Notes under the pieces: model-generated
Told to the model about the DNA's origin: nothing
Seen by the model: only the letters and a program-made list of their open reading frames with translations
The model's database searches: none
Shown: positions 1 through 7,958 of the stretch, in pieces
Numbering within the stretch: the first letter of the stretch is position 1
Layout of the letters: every line of letters begins with the position of its first letter
Made by a program: the position numbers and the translations under genes
Source of the DNA: an uncultured Christensenella sp.
GTDB lineage: Bacteria; Bacillota; Clostridia; Christensenellales; Borkfalkiaceae
Direction: 5' to 3'
Assembly (NCBI GenBank): GCA_910578655.1
Contig: CAJTQE010000010.1
Span: 10,833 to 29,620, forward strand
DNA length: 18,788 nucleotides

Positions 1-2027
1 ATGAAGATATCACGATAATGCGCGCAAAAGCAGATAGGCTTTATTTTGACAGAACGTTAGAGGACGACATTTCCGAAAAGATAATTTCTTCGGAACAGGT
101 TTCGGATTTTGCGAGCGATAAATTATATTCGATAAGAAAACAAATACGCAGTCTTAACGAAAGAATAAGGTCTAAGCTTGCCGATTATCTGACCAAAGAT
201 GCAAAGTACCTGCGTGACGGAATTGTTACTATAAGAAACGATAGATATGTGATTCCCGTCAAAGCGGAATATAAAAATCAAGTTCGCGGATTTATACACG
301 ACCGTTCGCAAACAGGCGCAACTTTCTTTATAGAACCGGAATACGTTCTCGAACTGAATAACGAGCTTATTTCTTTGAATATAGACGAGCGTGAAGAGGT
401 TGAGGCAATTCTCCGTTCGCTTTCAAAACGTATAGGTAATTTAAAAGAACAGTTATTTGCCGATATTGAAGTGTTAGCGGAAATTGACGCTGATTTTGCC
501 CGTGCTGAGTATTGCTATTCTAAAAAATGTGCAAAACCTAAAATTAACGGCAATGGTTATATTAACATAGTTAAGGGGCGTCACCCTATACTCGACAAGG
601 ACAAGACTGTTCCCGTATCGATAGAGCTCGGTAAAGATTACGACTTTTTGTTGCTGAGCGGTGCAAATACCGGCGGTAAAACGGTAACGCTGAAAATGTG
701 CGGACTGTTTTGTCTTATGGCAGCTTGCGGAATGTTTATTCCTGCCGCTGAGGGCAGTTCTATTGCCGTCTTTGAAAATATTTTCTGTGACGTAGGCGAC
801 AGTCAGAGCATTGAAGAAAATTTGTCAACTTTTTCTTCACATATTTTAAACGTTAAAAAAATCTGTGAAAGCGTCAAGCAAAACAGTTTGGTATTAATCG
901 ATGAGCTTGGCGGCGGAACTAACCCGGATGAGGGGCAGGCGCTTGCAAAGGCGGTAGTGTCGCATCTTTTAAACAGCGGTTGTAAGGGGATAATTACAAC
1001 GCATTTTACGCCGCTTAAAGAATTTGCTTACGAAAGCGACAGAATCGAAAATGCAAGTATGGAGTTTGATTCCGACACTTTAAAGCCGATTTACAGTATC
1101 AAAATAGGGTTGCCCGGTGCAAGCAACGCGCTTGCTATTTCTCGGCGTCTTGGTCTTGATGAAAAAATTTTAAACGACGCTTTAAGTTTTATGTCGGAAG
1201 GTGCGCGCAATTTCGAAAGAATTGTTGCAGGCGCAGAAGAAAGTAGGGTTAAAGCAGAGGAAAAACTTCGTGTTGTCTGCACGCTTGAAGCCGAGTGGAA
1301 ACAAAAACTTTCCGAAGTTAACGCCAAAATCGAAGAACTCAACCGTGAAAAAGAAAAAATTTCGCGTTCTGCAAGAAGCGAAACGCGCAGAATTGTATCG
1401 GAACGATGTCATCGTGCCGACGAAATTTTGGAAGAGATAGAGGGTATTTTTAAAGCCGAAGAGATAAATCAAAAGGATTTGATAAGGGCGAGAACGCTAA
1501 AAAATGAGTTGCAGAACATATCGTTTGAAGAAGAAGAAACTAAAGATAAAATAAACGATTTTCTTCCTGCGACAAAAGATAATTTAAAAGTGGGCGCATC
1601 GATTTTTGTAAAGCAAATGCAAAGTAACGGTCAGGTTGTTTCGGTTTCCGCGAAAAAGAATGAGGCGGAGGTTGTTTGCGGAAATATGAAATTGCATTGC
1701 AAAATAGACGATTTGCTTATTATTGGAAAAGTTAATAAACAGCCCGATAAAGTTCGTGTTATAAAAAACGTTCCGAAAAGCCGTCCGATACTTGAAATAA
1801 ACGTACTTGGTATGACCGTGGAAGAGGCGCTTTACGAGGTTGATAATTTTATAGACAAGGCCGTTCTTGACAATTTAAGCGAGATAAAAGTTATTCACGG
1901 TGTAGGAACGGGAAAGCTGAAAGCTGCAATTTCACAGCATCTTAAACGCAACAGAAACGTTGAAAGCTATAGGCTTGGTAAATACGGCGAGGGCGAAACG
2001 GGAGTAACGATAATAAAGTTAAAATAA
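1..2027 (+). CDS. mutS2: Endonuclease MutS2 (5' end outside window)
   Basis: MutS2 is a MutS-family ATPase that acts on branched DNA to limit homologous recombination; in B. subtilis it also acts in ribosome rescue. The reading frame is open to the left edge (no stop before the first ATG at 18), so the N-terminus is missing. The 669 residues from position 18 compare with about 785 for the family, so roughly 110-120 are lost. Counting from that ATG, the Walker A GANTGGKT is near 215, Walker B LVLIDE with GGGTNPDEG near 292-303, a long charged coiled-coil arm covers about 395-510, and a C-terminal Smr domain covers about 590-669. The Smr HGVGTG motif is intact, but the usual LDLRG/LDLHG motif reads INVLG. 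Identification is secure; only the Smr variation is unusual. Confidence 0.96.
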   Translation, partial: EDITIMRAKADRLYFDRTLEDDISEKIISSEQVSDFASDKLYSIRKQIRSLNERIRSKLADYLTKDAKYLRDGIVTIRNDRYVIPVKAEYKNQVRGFIHDRSQTGATFFIEPEYVLELNNELISLNIDEREEVEAILRSLSKRIGNLKEQLFADIEVLAEIDADFARAEYCYSKKCAKPKINGNGYINIVKGRHPILDKDKTVPVSIELGKDYDFLLLSGANTGGKTVTLKMCGLFCLMAACGMFIPAAEGSSIAVFENIFCDVGDSQSIEENLSTFSSHILNVKKICESVKQNSLVLIDELGGGTNPDEGQALAKAVVSHLLNSGCKGIITTHFTPLKEFAYESDRIENASMEFDSDTLKPIYSIKIGLPGASNALAISRRLGLDEKILNDALSFMSEGARNFERIVAGAEESRVKAEEKLRVVCTLEAEWKQKLSEVNAKIEELNREKEKISRSARSETRRIVSERCHRADEILEEIEGIFKAEEINQKDLIRARTLKNELQNISFEEEETKDKINDFLPATKDNLKVGASIFVKQMQSNGQVVSVSAKKNEAEVVCGNMKLHCKIDDLLIIGKVNKQPDKVRVIKNVPKSRPILEINVLGMTVEEALYEVDNFIDKAVLDNLSEIKVIHGVGTGKLKAAISQHLKRNRNVESYRLGKYGEGETGVTIIKLK

Positions 2028-2046
2028 TTAAGGTAATAGACGCACC

Positions 2047-2075
2047 TTGAAAATAATAATATATAAATATATTCT
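2047..2075 (+). promoter_or_regulatory. Possible weak promoter before the YlxY-like gene
   Basis: The AT-rich 67-base gap after mutS2 contains TTGAAA at 2047-2052 and a TATATT at 2068-2073 with a 15-base spacer, shorter than ideal. No terminator is evident after mutS2, so read-through from mutS2 may suffice. The spacing makes this a weak call. Confidence 0.25.
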
Positions 2076-2094
2076 TTATTTTTGAGGTAAACTA

Positions 2095-2796
2095 TTGAAA
2101 GGCAAATTAATAAGTATAGTAACCAATATTGTTCTCGTGGCGGTTGTTGCCGCAGTTTCATTCGTCGGATTTTTCGGAGGAAGTGCGGTGACTGTTTCTA
2201 AGGAAAATTCTAATCTTTATTACGGCGCAGAAAACGGAGAAGGCGTAAGTTTGATGTTTAACGTGTACGAACGCACCGACAACGTGCTTAAAATTTTAGA
2301 TATACTTGACGAGTATGAAGCAAAGTCGACATTTTTTATCGGCGGAAGTTGGGCGGATGATAACGTCGATTGCGTGCGCGAAATATTTAAACGCGGACAC
2401 GAGATAGCAAGTCACGGTTATTTTCATAAAGACCATTCAAGAATGTCCGTTGACCAAAATTTAGAAGAAATTCGCCCGAGCGTTAAACTTTTAAATATGA
2501 TATGCAATACAAACGTTACTTTGTTTGCGCCCCCGTCGGGTGCTTTTGGCGAAGCAACGTTAAACGCTTGCCTTAGTATGGATTTAAGAGTTATAATGTG
2601 GAGTAGAGATACTATCGATTGGCGAGATAAAGACGTCGGCTTAATTTATTCAAGGGCGACAAAATCTTTAAAATCTGGCGAGTTTGTTCTGATGCACCCT
2701 ACAGACTGCACGGTGACGGCTCTTCCGAAAATATTAACATACATAAGAGATAACGGACTCTGTGCCGTGACGGTTTCTGAAAACTTAGGAGAATAA
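2095..2796 (+). CDS. YlxY-like polysaccharide deacetylase family protein, catalytic motifs degenerate
   Basis: A 233-residue NodB-fold protein with an N-terminal membrane anchor (about residues 5-28), so the domain should lie outside the membrane. Active family members remove N-acetyl groups from peptidoglycan or similar glycans. Here the catalytic/metal motif TFDD reads MFNV (about 54-57), so both aspartates are gone. The histidine motif is retained as HGYFH (107-111), the RPPYG motif reads APPSG (145-149), and the last motif is LMHPTD (199-204). Loss of the aspartates suggests no classical deacetylase activity. Placement directly before an M16 peptidase matches ylxY-mlpA in B. subtilis. The start is TTG, supported by GAGGT at 2084-2088 six bases upstream. 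The stop overlaps the next ATG by one base, so the two genes are probably translationally coupled. Confidence 0.88.
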   Translation: MKGKLISIVTNIVLVAVVAAVSFVGFFGGSAVTVSKENSNLYYGAENGEGVSLMFNVYERTDNVLKILDILDEYEAKSTFFIGGSWADDNVDCVREIFKRGHEIASHGYFHKDHSRMSVDQNLEEIRPSVKLLNMICNTNVTLFAPPSGAFGEATLNACLSMDLRVIMWSRDTIDWRDKDVGLIYSRATKSLKSGEFVLMHPTDCTVTALPKILTYIRDNGLCAVTVSENLGE

Positions 2797-4034
2797 TGGT
2801 ACATTTTAAAAAATTTGACAACGGTTTAAGGCTTATCGTAAAACAAATGCCGGGGCTTATGTCTGTAACTATGGGTATTATAGTTCACACGGGCGCAAGC
2901 ATTGAAACGGACGGTGAGGACGGAATATCACACTTTATTGAACATATGATGTTCAAAGGTACACAAAAGCGTTCGGCGTTTCGTATTTCAGACGATATGG
3001 ACGCTATCGGCGCGCAAATGAATGCGTACACTTCCAAAGATTTGACCTGTTATTACGCCAAGTCGACTACGGGGCACGCAGGCGAAGCGTTTGAAATTTT
3101 ATCTGATTTGTTTTTGAACAGCACTTTTCCCGAAGCTGAGATAGCACGTGAAAAAGGGGTAATACTCGAAGAAATAAATATGAATGACGATACTCCGGAT
3201 GACCTATGCCTTGATTTACTGTCAAAGGCTTTTTACGGTGAAAGGGGCTACGGCAGGAATATTCTCGGTCCGCGTAAAAATGTAAGCTCATTTACCCGTC
3301 AGGACATAAAAAAATATATGTCAAGACGGTATACGCCCGAAAATATTGTAATTTCAATGGCGGGCAATATAGAACCAAAATACGCCGAAGAACTTGTTGA
3401 CCGCTATTTTTCTAAGATGCGGACTGTTCCGACCGATAAAGTTGATGTGCAAGTGGAATATCCTGCAAAATCGCTTTTCAGGAAAAAGGACATAGAGCAA
3501 ATTCACGTGGGATATGCGTTCCCTTCAGTAAAACGTTACGACGCCCTTTTTGATGCAACGCAGATTTTAAATTCAATTTTGGGCGGAAGCATGTCGTCGC
3601 GCCTTTTCAAAAAGGTGAGGGAAGAACTTGGCCTTGCCTATACGGTCTATTCGTATTTGTCGGCTTACGAAGAAACAGGTTCGCTTGTCGTATATTCCGG
3701 AGTCAATTCAAGTAATTATCATAACAGCGTTGATGCGGTTTTGGGTTGCATAGACGATGTAAAGAGCAAAAATATTTCAAAAGAAGAATTTATGCGCGGT
3801 AAAGAACAGCTTATTTCCTCGCTTATATTTGCGCAGGAGAGTACGAGTTCGCAAATGCTTCTTTACGGTAAAGAGCTTGTTTACAGCGGAAAAGTCTATG
3901 ACTTCGAAGAACGCATAAATAAGATTACGGGCGTCACTCTTGACGACGTAATGGCGGCAACAGAATGTAATTTCGGTTGTGATAAGCTTGCTGTTTCGGT
4001 TGTCGGTAACGTGGACGAGCCTTTGAAGATATGA
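2796..4034 (+). CDS. M16 family zinc peptidase (YmxG/MlpA-like)
   Basis: A 412-residue M16 (pitrilysin/processing peptidase) protein of normal length for the single-unit bacterial type. The inverted zinc motif HFIEH is at residues 46-50, and the downstream glutamate region EEINMNDDTPDD lies about 75 residues later, as expected for the third zinc ligand. A second-domain segment with SSRLFKKVREELGLAY is present, typical of the family's substrate-binding half. No signal peptide is visible, so it is probably cytoplasmic. AGGAG at 2787-2791 gives a ribosome site four bases from the ATG, which shares one base with the preceding stop. It overlaps the following gene by four bases (ATGA). The substrate is unknown; the family in Bacillus has been linked to peptide processing and protease regulation. 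Confidence 0.93.
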   Translation: MVHFKKFDNGLRLIVKQMPGLMSVTMGIIVHTGASIETDGEDGISHFIEHMMFKGTQKRSAFRISDDMDAIGAQMNAYTSKDLTCYYAKSTTGHAGEAFEILSDLFLNSTFPEAEIAREKGVILEEINMNDDTPDDLCLDLLSKAFYGERGYGRNILGPRKNVSSFTRQDIKKYMSRRYTPENIVISMAGNIEPKYAEELVDRYFSKMRTVPTDKVDVQVEYPAKSLFRKKDIEQIHVGYAFPSVKRYDALFDATQILNSILGGSMSSRLFKKVREELGLAYTVYSYLSAYEETGSLVVYSGVNSSNYHNSVDAVLGCIDDVKSKNISKEEFMRGKEQLISSLIFAQESTSSQMLLYGKELVYSGKVYDFEERINKITGVTLDDVMAATECNFGCDKLAVSVVGNVDEPLKI

Positions 4035-4516
4035 GTGTTTTGATTGAAGGGTTTGCGCCTTTTTATAATGATAAAAGCAAGCTTTTAATTCTCGGCAGTT
4101 TTCCGTCTGTAAAAAGTCGTGAAGTGCAATTCTATTACGGTAACAAGCAAAATCGTTTTTGGCGGATAGTAAGTTCGCATTTCGGCGAAAGCTTGCCGCT
4201 TTCCGTTGAGGACAAGCATAATTTTCTTGTCAGACGCCGTATTGCGCTATGGGATATCGTTACAGAATGTGAGATTATCGGGTCAAAAGATGAAACAATT
4301 AAAAATTTTCAAGTAGCAGATATCAAAAGTTTGTTGCAAAATTCAAATATAAAGTATATAATTTTAAACGGAAGCAAGGCGTACTCGATTTTTTGCGATA
4401 ATTTTAGCGACGTTCAGGTGCCTTACAAAAAACTCCCGTCCACAAGTCCTGCAAATACTCGGTTTAACGAAAAGGAGTGGCATGATGCAATATCGGCAGC
4501 TTTTGCAACTGATTAA
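4031..4516 (+). CDS. DNA-deoxyinosine (hypoxanthine) glycosylase, UDG superfamily family 6
   Basis: A 161-residue protein with the hallmark sequence blocks of hypoxanthine-DNA glycosylases: ILGSFPSVKS (20-29), YYGNKQNRFW (36-45, with Asn41 in the position of the family's important asparagine), IALWDIV (71-77), ILNGSKA (111-117) and LPSTSPAN (135-142). It would remove hypoxanthine arising from adenine deamination, leaving an abasic site. Length fits the family. Its ATG overlaps the M16 stop by four bases, and its own 3' end overlaps the AlkD-like gene by about 30 bases, so the pair is almost certainly co-translated. A related mismatch G:U/T glycosylase is an alternative, but the LPSTSPAN and YYGxxxNRFW blocks favour the deoxyinosine family. 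Confidence 0.88.
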   Translation: MSVLIEGFAPFYNDKSKLLILGSFPSVKSREVQFYYGNKQNRFWRIVSSHFGESLPLSVEDKHNFLVRRRIALWDIVTECEIIGSKDETIKNFQVADIKSLLQNSNIKYIILNGSKAYSIFCDNFSDVQVPYKKLPSTSPANTRFNEKEWHDAISAAFATD

Positions 4517-5060
4517 CGAAAACGTCGACCCGACGTACAGGGAATTTCAAAAACGGCTTTTGAAAAACGATAGTATTAATTTATTGGGCGTTCGTATACC
4601 TGTATTGAGAAAAATCGCAAAACAGTTTAAGGATGATATTGATAATCTGCTATCTTTTCCGAATGAAAATTACGAAACGGTTTTTATTAAGTTGACTGCG
4701 GTTTCAAAGCTTGATTACGACGGTTTGATTAAATACATAGATTATTGTGTTTCCCTTATAGATAATTGGGCGACTTGCGACTGTTTTGCTCCTAAGTGCA
4801 TATCCAAAAACAAAAATCAATTTTTGCAATATATAAAAAAGTATATAAATTGCGACAGTGAATTTTGTCAACGTTTTGCACTGACTACGCTATTGCACTT
4901 TTATGTTGAAGACGAGTATTTACAGACAATTTTTAACGTAATCGAAAAAGCAAAAACCGAAAAATATTATTATGTGCATATGGCGGCGTCTTGGCTTATC
5001 GCCGAAGTGCTGATAAAATTTTTTGACAGCGGAGTACTGTTTTTGCGGTCGGGCGGTTGA
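4482..5060 (+). CDS. DNA alkylation repair protein (AlkD-like), C-terminus frameshifted
   Basis: A HEAT-repeat DNA glycosylase of the AlkD/COG4912 type, which excises positively charged alkylpurines such as 3- and 7-methylpurines. Family-typical features are LGVRIPVLRKIAK (35-47), DNWATCD (94-100, Trp96 and Asp100 matching the catalytic-site Trp/Asp) and HMAASWLIAE (166-175, with the third aromatic, Trp171). The frame as read ends after 192 residues with an atypical VLFLRSGG. The expected tail, TNNKSIQKANESFRLSKEQ and onward, is encoded immediately downstream in the +1 frame, ending at TAA 5152-5154. Removing one base between about 5040 and 5058 would give about 223 residues, the usual size. 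The start may be ATG 4482 or ATG 4485; AGGAG at 4473-4477 is better spaced for 4485. Confidence 0.85.
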   Translation: MMQYRQLLQLINENVDPTYREFQKRLLKNDSINLLGVRIPVLRKIAKQFKDDIDNLLSFPNENYETVFIKLTAVSKLDYDGLIKYIDYCVSLIDNWATCDCFAPKCISKNKNQFLQYIKKYINCDSEFCQRFALTTLLHFYVEDEYLQTIFNVIEKAKTEKYYYVHMAASWLIAEVLIKFFDSGVLFLRSGG

Positions 5061-5154
5061 TGCTAAAACAAATAACAAATCAATACAAAAGGCAAATGAA
5101 AGTTTCAGACTTTCTAAAGAACAAAAAAATTTTTTAAAGGAAATCAAACGATAA
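5061..5154 (+). pseudogene. Out-of-frame C-terminal tail of the AlkD-like gene
   Basis: In the frame beginning 5062 the sequence reads DAKTNNKSIQKANESFRLS followed by KEQKNFLKEIKR and a TAA at 5152-5154. This matches the conserved last segment of AlkD-like proteins (NKAIQKxxES followed by a basic end). It belongs to the gene upstream but is separated by a one-base frame change. Its stop lies one base before the tex ATG, as expected for the ancestral operon spacing, which supports that this tail was the real gene end. Confidence 0.75.
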
Positions 5155-5155
5155 A

Positions 5156-7318
5156 ATGGACATTTCAGCAAAACTTACGGAAGAATTTGGTTTAAAGTCA
5201 GAACACGTACATAACATTTTGACCCTTTTAGACGAGGGTAATACCATTCCGTTTATTGCTCGTTACAGGAAGGAAATGACGGGCGCCATAGACGACCAGG
5301 TTCTTCGTAACCTTAACGACAGATACGAGTATCTTCAAAACCTTGAAAAACGCAAAGAAGAGGTTGCTAAATCTATAACCGAACAGGAAAAGATGACGGA
5401 AGAAATTCAGGCAGCTATCGACGCGGCGCAGACAATGACCGAAGTGGAAGATATTTACCGTCCGTTCAAGCAGAAGAAAAAGACCCGTGCATCAGTTGCG
5501 ATTGAAAAGGGGTTGCAACCCCTTGCAGATTTTATTTTGGAGCAGGCAGGAGACCCTTTTGCCGAAGCTGTAAAATTTGTTGATGAAGAAAAGGGAATAA
5601 AGTGCACGGACGATGCAATTGCGGGGGCAAAAGATATCATTGCTGAAATAATTTCCGATAATGCCGAACTTAGAAAGAAGCTTCGTGCGCTTTTAGAAAA
5701 TCACGGCGAAATGCAGGTCAAGCTCGTCAAAGACGACGAGCGCGGTACTTATGCGATGTATGATGACTATTCTGAAATTATACCCGAAATTAAAAACCAC
5801 AGAATACTTGCAATCAACCGAGGGGAAAAAGAGGACTGCTTAAAGGCAAAAATATATTTTGACCCCGAGATTGCTAAGCGTGTATGCACCGTCAAGTTTA
5901 TAAAAAACAGACAGGAAACCGTTTGCGCAAAACTTATTGAGGAAGCCGCAGACGACGGGTACGACAGACTGATAGAACCGTCTATTCAGCGTGAAGTAAG
6001 GGCAATTCTTACTGACAGAGCAGGCGAGCAGGCAATAAAAATGTTCGAAGTTAATCTTCGCCCTCTGCTTTTACAGCCTCCCGTTAAGGGCAAAGTGACG
6101 CTCGGGCTCGACCCCGGTTACCGTACAGGATGTAAGGTTGCGGTCGTCGACGAAACGGGAAAGGTGTTGGATACGTCGGTTATATATCCCGTTCCACCTA
6201 AAAATGATATAGAAGGCAGTAAAAAGATTATCAAATATTTAATAGAAAAACATAAAGTCGACGTCATTTCTATCGGTAACGGCACTGCAAGTAAGGAAAC
6301 GGAAATTTTCGTTGCCGACCTTTTGAAGGAAATTGATGCAAACGTAAGTTATGCAGTCGTGAATGAAGCTGGTGCAAGCGTTTATTCGGCAAGTCCGCTT
6401 GCCGTAGAGGAATTCCCCGATTATGATTTAACTTTGCGTTCGGCAATTTCTATTGCAAGAAGATTGCAGGACCCGCTTTCAGAGCTTATTAAGATTGACC
6501 CTAAATCAATCGGCGTCGGTCAGTATCAGCACGATATGGATAAAAAGCGTCTTGACGGCGTCTTGGGCGGAGTACTTGAAGACTGCGTAAACAGTGTCGG
6601 AGTTGATTTGAATACGGCAAGCGTTTCGCTTTTGAAGTTTGTTGCCGGTCTCAATTCGGGCATAGCAAAAAATATAGTTTCATACCGCGAAGAAAACGGT
6701 AAATTCACTTCGCGTAATCAGCTTTTAAAGGTTTCAAAACTTGGCGCAAAGGCGTACGAACAGTGTGCCGGATTCTTGCGTATTCCCGACGGTAAAAATA
6801 TAATGGATAATACCGCAGTGCATCCGGAGTCTTATGAAAAGGCCGAAAAACTTTTGTCGCTTTTCGGTTTTAGCGATGCAGACGTTCGTGCGCGTAAACT
6901 TGCAGAGCTGCCTTCCAAAGTTAAAGCCTACGGCGAGGATAAGGCTGCCGCAGAGTGTGGACTCGACAAGGCGACTATGAACGACATTATAAGCGAACTT
7001 GTAAAACCCGGCAGAGATATCCGTGACAGTCTTCCTCAAAGACAGTTAAGAAAAGATATTATGGGCATTGAAGATTTAGCGGTTGGTATGGAAGTTGACG
7101 GTGTAGTTCGCAACGTTATTGACTTCGGTGCGTTTATTGACATCGGTGTTCATCAGGACGGACTTGTTCATATTTCAGAAATTACCGATAAATATATTCG
7201 CCACCCGTCGGAAGTTTTAAAGGTGGGTCAGCAGGTGAAAGCGGTTATTATCAACCTTGATAAGGGAAAGCAGCGGATAGGTTTATCTCTTAAACAGGTA
7301 AAAAAGCAAGCTAATTAA
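5156..7318 (+). CDS. tex: Tex family RNA-binding transcription accessory protein
   Basis: A 720-residue Tex protein of standard length. The order of domains is the helical N-terminal region (1-200) with the YIPFIARYRKE-type block here reading TIPFIARYRKEMTG near residue 30, the YqgF/RNase H-like domain starting at LGLDPGYRTG (about 317), helix-hairpin-helix repeats at about 495-540 (GIAKNIVSYREENGKF) and a C-terminal S1 domain at about 643-715 (GMEVDGVVRNVIDFGAFIDIG). Tex binds nucleic acid and is associated with transcription. The start ATG follows the tail of the alkD-like gene by one base. Only a distant AAGGA (5137-5141, about 14 bases upstream) could serve as ribosome site, so translation probably relied on coupling to the upstream gene, which the frameshift there now interrupts. 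Confidence 0.96.
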   Translation: MDISAKLTEEFGLKSEHVHNILTLLDEGNTIPFIARYRKEMTGAIDDQVLRNLNDRYEYLQNLEKRKEEVAKSITEQEKMTEEIQAAIDAAQTMTEVEDIYRPFKQKKKTRASVAIEKGLQPLADFILEQAGDPFAEAVKFVDEEKGIKCTDDAIAGAKDIIAEIISDNAELRKKLRALLENHGEMQVKLVKDDERGTYAMYDDYSEIIPEIKNHRILAINRGEKEDCLKAKIYFDPEIAKRVCTVKFIKNRQETVCAKLIEEAADDGYDRLIEPSIQREVRAILTDRAGEQAIKMFEVNLRPLLLQPPVKGKVTLGLDPGYRTGCKVAVVDETGKVLDTSVIYPVPPKNDIEGSKKIIKYLIEKHKVDVISIGNGTASKETEIFVADLLKEIDANVSYAVVNEAGASVYSASPLAVEEFPDYDLTLRSAISIARRLQDPLSELIKIDPKSIGVGQYQHDMDKKRLDGVLGGVLEDCVNSVGVDLNTASVSLLKFVAGLNSGIAKNIVSYREENGKFTSRNQLLKVSKLGAKAYEQCAGFLRIPDGKNIMDNTAVHPESYEKAEKLLSLFGFSDADVRARKLAELPSKVKAYGEDKAAAECGLDKATMNDIISELVKPGRDIRDSLPQRQLRKDIMGIEDLAVGMEVDGVVRNVIDFGAFIDIGVHQDGLVHISEITDKYIRHPSEVLKVGQQVKAVIINLDKGKQRIGLSLKQVKKQAN

Positions 7319-7319
7319 C

Positions 7320-7348
7320 TTGACAACTTATAGTATATATTGTAAAAT
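7320..7348 (+). promoter_or_regulatory. Housekeeping (SigA-type) promoter for the acyl carrier protein gene
   Basis: A perfect -35 TTGACA at 7320-7325, a 17-base spacer and a -10 TAAAAT at 7343-7348 (five of six). It begins two bases after the tex stop, so it gives the acpP unit its own transcription start near 7355. Confidence 0.8.
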
Positions 7349-7377
7349 TTATTTAATTAACGTATGGAGGCGAAAAA

Positions 7378-7599
7378 ATGTTTGAAGAGGTAGTAAAGGC
7401 ACTTTCAGAGCAGTTGAATATTCCGCAGGAAAAAATCAAACTTGAAAACGACATCGTAAAAGATTTAGGTGCCGATTCTCTTGACGTAGTAGAACTATTA
7501 ATGTCATTGGAAGATAGCACGGGCAAGACTATTCCCGAAGATAAAATTTCTGACGTTAAAACTGTTGCAGACGTAGTGAATTTATTACAATCCCTTTAA
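7378..7599 (+). CDS. acpP: Acyl carrier protein
   Basis: A 73-residue acidic four-helix protein with the phosphopantetheine attachment site in GADSLDVVELL; the modified serine is Ser34. It carries growing acyl chains in fatty acid synthesis in the cytoplasm. Length and sequence match the housekeeping ACP rather than a polyketide or D-alanyl carrier. A strong ribosome site GGAGG at 7366-7370 lies seven bases before the ATG, and a consensus promoter precedes it, consistent with a highly expressed gene. No other fatty-acid gene is next to it; the following gene is a small coiled-coil protein 12 bases downstream. Confidence 0.96.
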   Translation: MFEEVVKALSEQLNIPQEKIKLENDIVKDLGADSLDVVELLMSLEDSTGKTIPEDKISDVKTVADVVNLLQSL

Positions 7600-7611
7600 A
7601 AAGTGAGTATT

Positions 7612-7836
7612 ATGTCTAAGAAAAGTGAATTAAGAAAAGCAATCGCGGAAAGCGAAAAAACGTTGGAAGACTTAGAGCAGAAGCGCATTCGTTCGCAGTC
7701 GGCTCTGCTTTATGCATACATAAATCAGGCTCCGCCTCCCGAAGCCGATAACGAAATATTTAATTTATATACTCAGTTGATAGAATTGGAGCGCAAGCAT
7801 CTCAATAACCTAAAAGAAGAGCTTGACAATTTATAA
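7612..7836 (+). CDS. Small coiled-coil protein of unknown function
   Basis: A 74-residue protein I do not recognise. It is highly charged, rich in Glu and Lys, and looks like two amphipathic helices: about residues 2-37 and 47-74, separated by a proline-rich turn QAPPPEAD. No membrane segment or signal peptide is seen. The ATG at 7612 is preferred; an in-frame GTG at 7603 lacks any ribosome site, while GTGAG at 7603-7607 could serve the ATG weakly. It follows acpP by 12 bases and precedes a terminator, so the two are co-transcribed. Codon use resembles its neighbours. The helical hairpin could be a small adaptor or assembly factor, but nothing in the sequence assigns a role. Confidence 0.7.
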   Translation: MSKKSELRKAIAESEKTLEDLEQKRIRSQSALLYAYINQAPPPEADNEIFNLYTQLIELERKHLNNLKEELDNL

Positions 7837-7848
7837 TTTAACATTAAT

Positions 7849-7878
7849 GAAGTCGGAAAATTTTTCGACTTCTTATTT
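7849..7878 (+). terminator. Intrinsic terminator after the acpP unit
   Basis: A perfect seven-base stem GAAGTCG (7849-7855) / CGACTTC (7866-7872) whose loop GAAAATTTTT can pair further, followed by TTATTT. The T-tract is interrupted by one A, so strength is moderate. Confidence 0.7.
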
Positions 7879-7898
7879 AATTTAGATTAGTCTTATAA

Positions 7899-7927
7899 TT
7901 GCAATTTTTTTAATGTTGTGATAATAT
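7899..7927 (+). promoter_or_regulatory. Possible promoter for the two-TM protein gene
   Basis: TTGCAA at 7899-7904 is followed by an extended -10-like TGTGATAAT at 7917-7925 (15-base spacer) or TAATAT at 7922-7927 (17-base spacer). A stand-alone TATAAT also occurs at 7894-7899 without a clear -35. A promoter is expected here because a terminator lies just upstream, but the exact boxes are uncertain. Confidence 0.4.
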
Positions 7928-7958
7928 AAATAATACAAAAATAAAAAGAGGTTTTATT

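Noticed and set aside
2030..2048. AAGGT/ACCTT hairpin after mutS2 as a terminator
   Set aside because: Only five pairs with a nine-base loop and no T-tract following.
5121..5136. A7T6 run as a programmed frameshift site for the AlkD-like gene
   Set aside because: The run lies downstream of the TGA at 5058-5060 and inside the correct tail frame, so it cannot cause the needed shift near 5040-5058.
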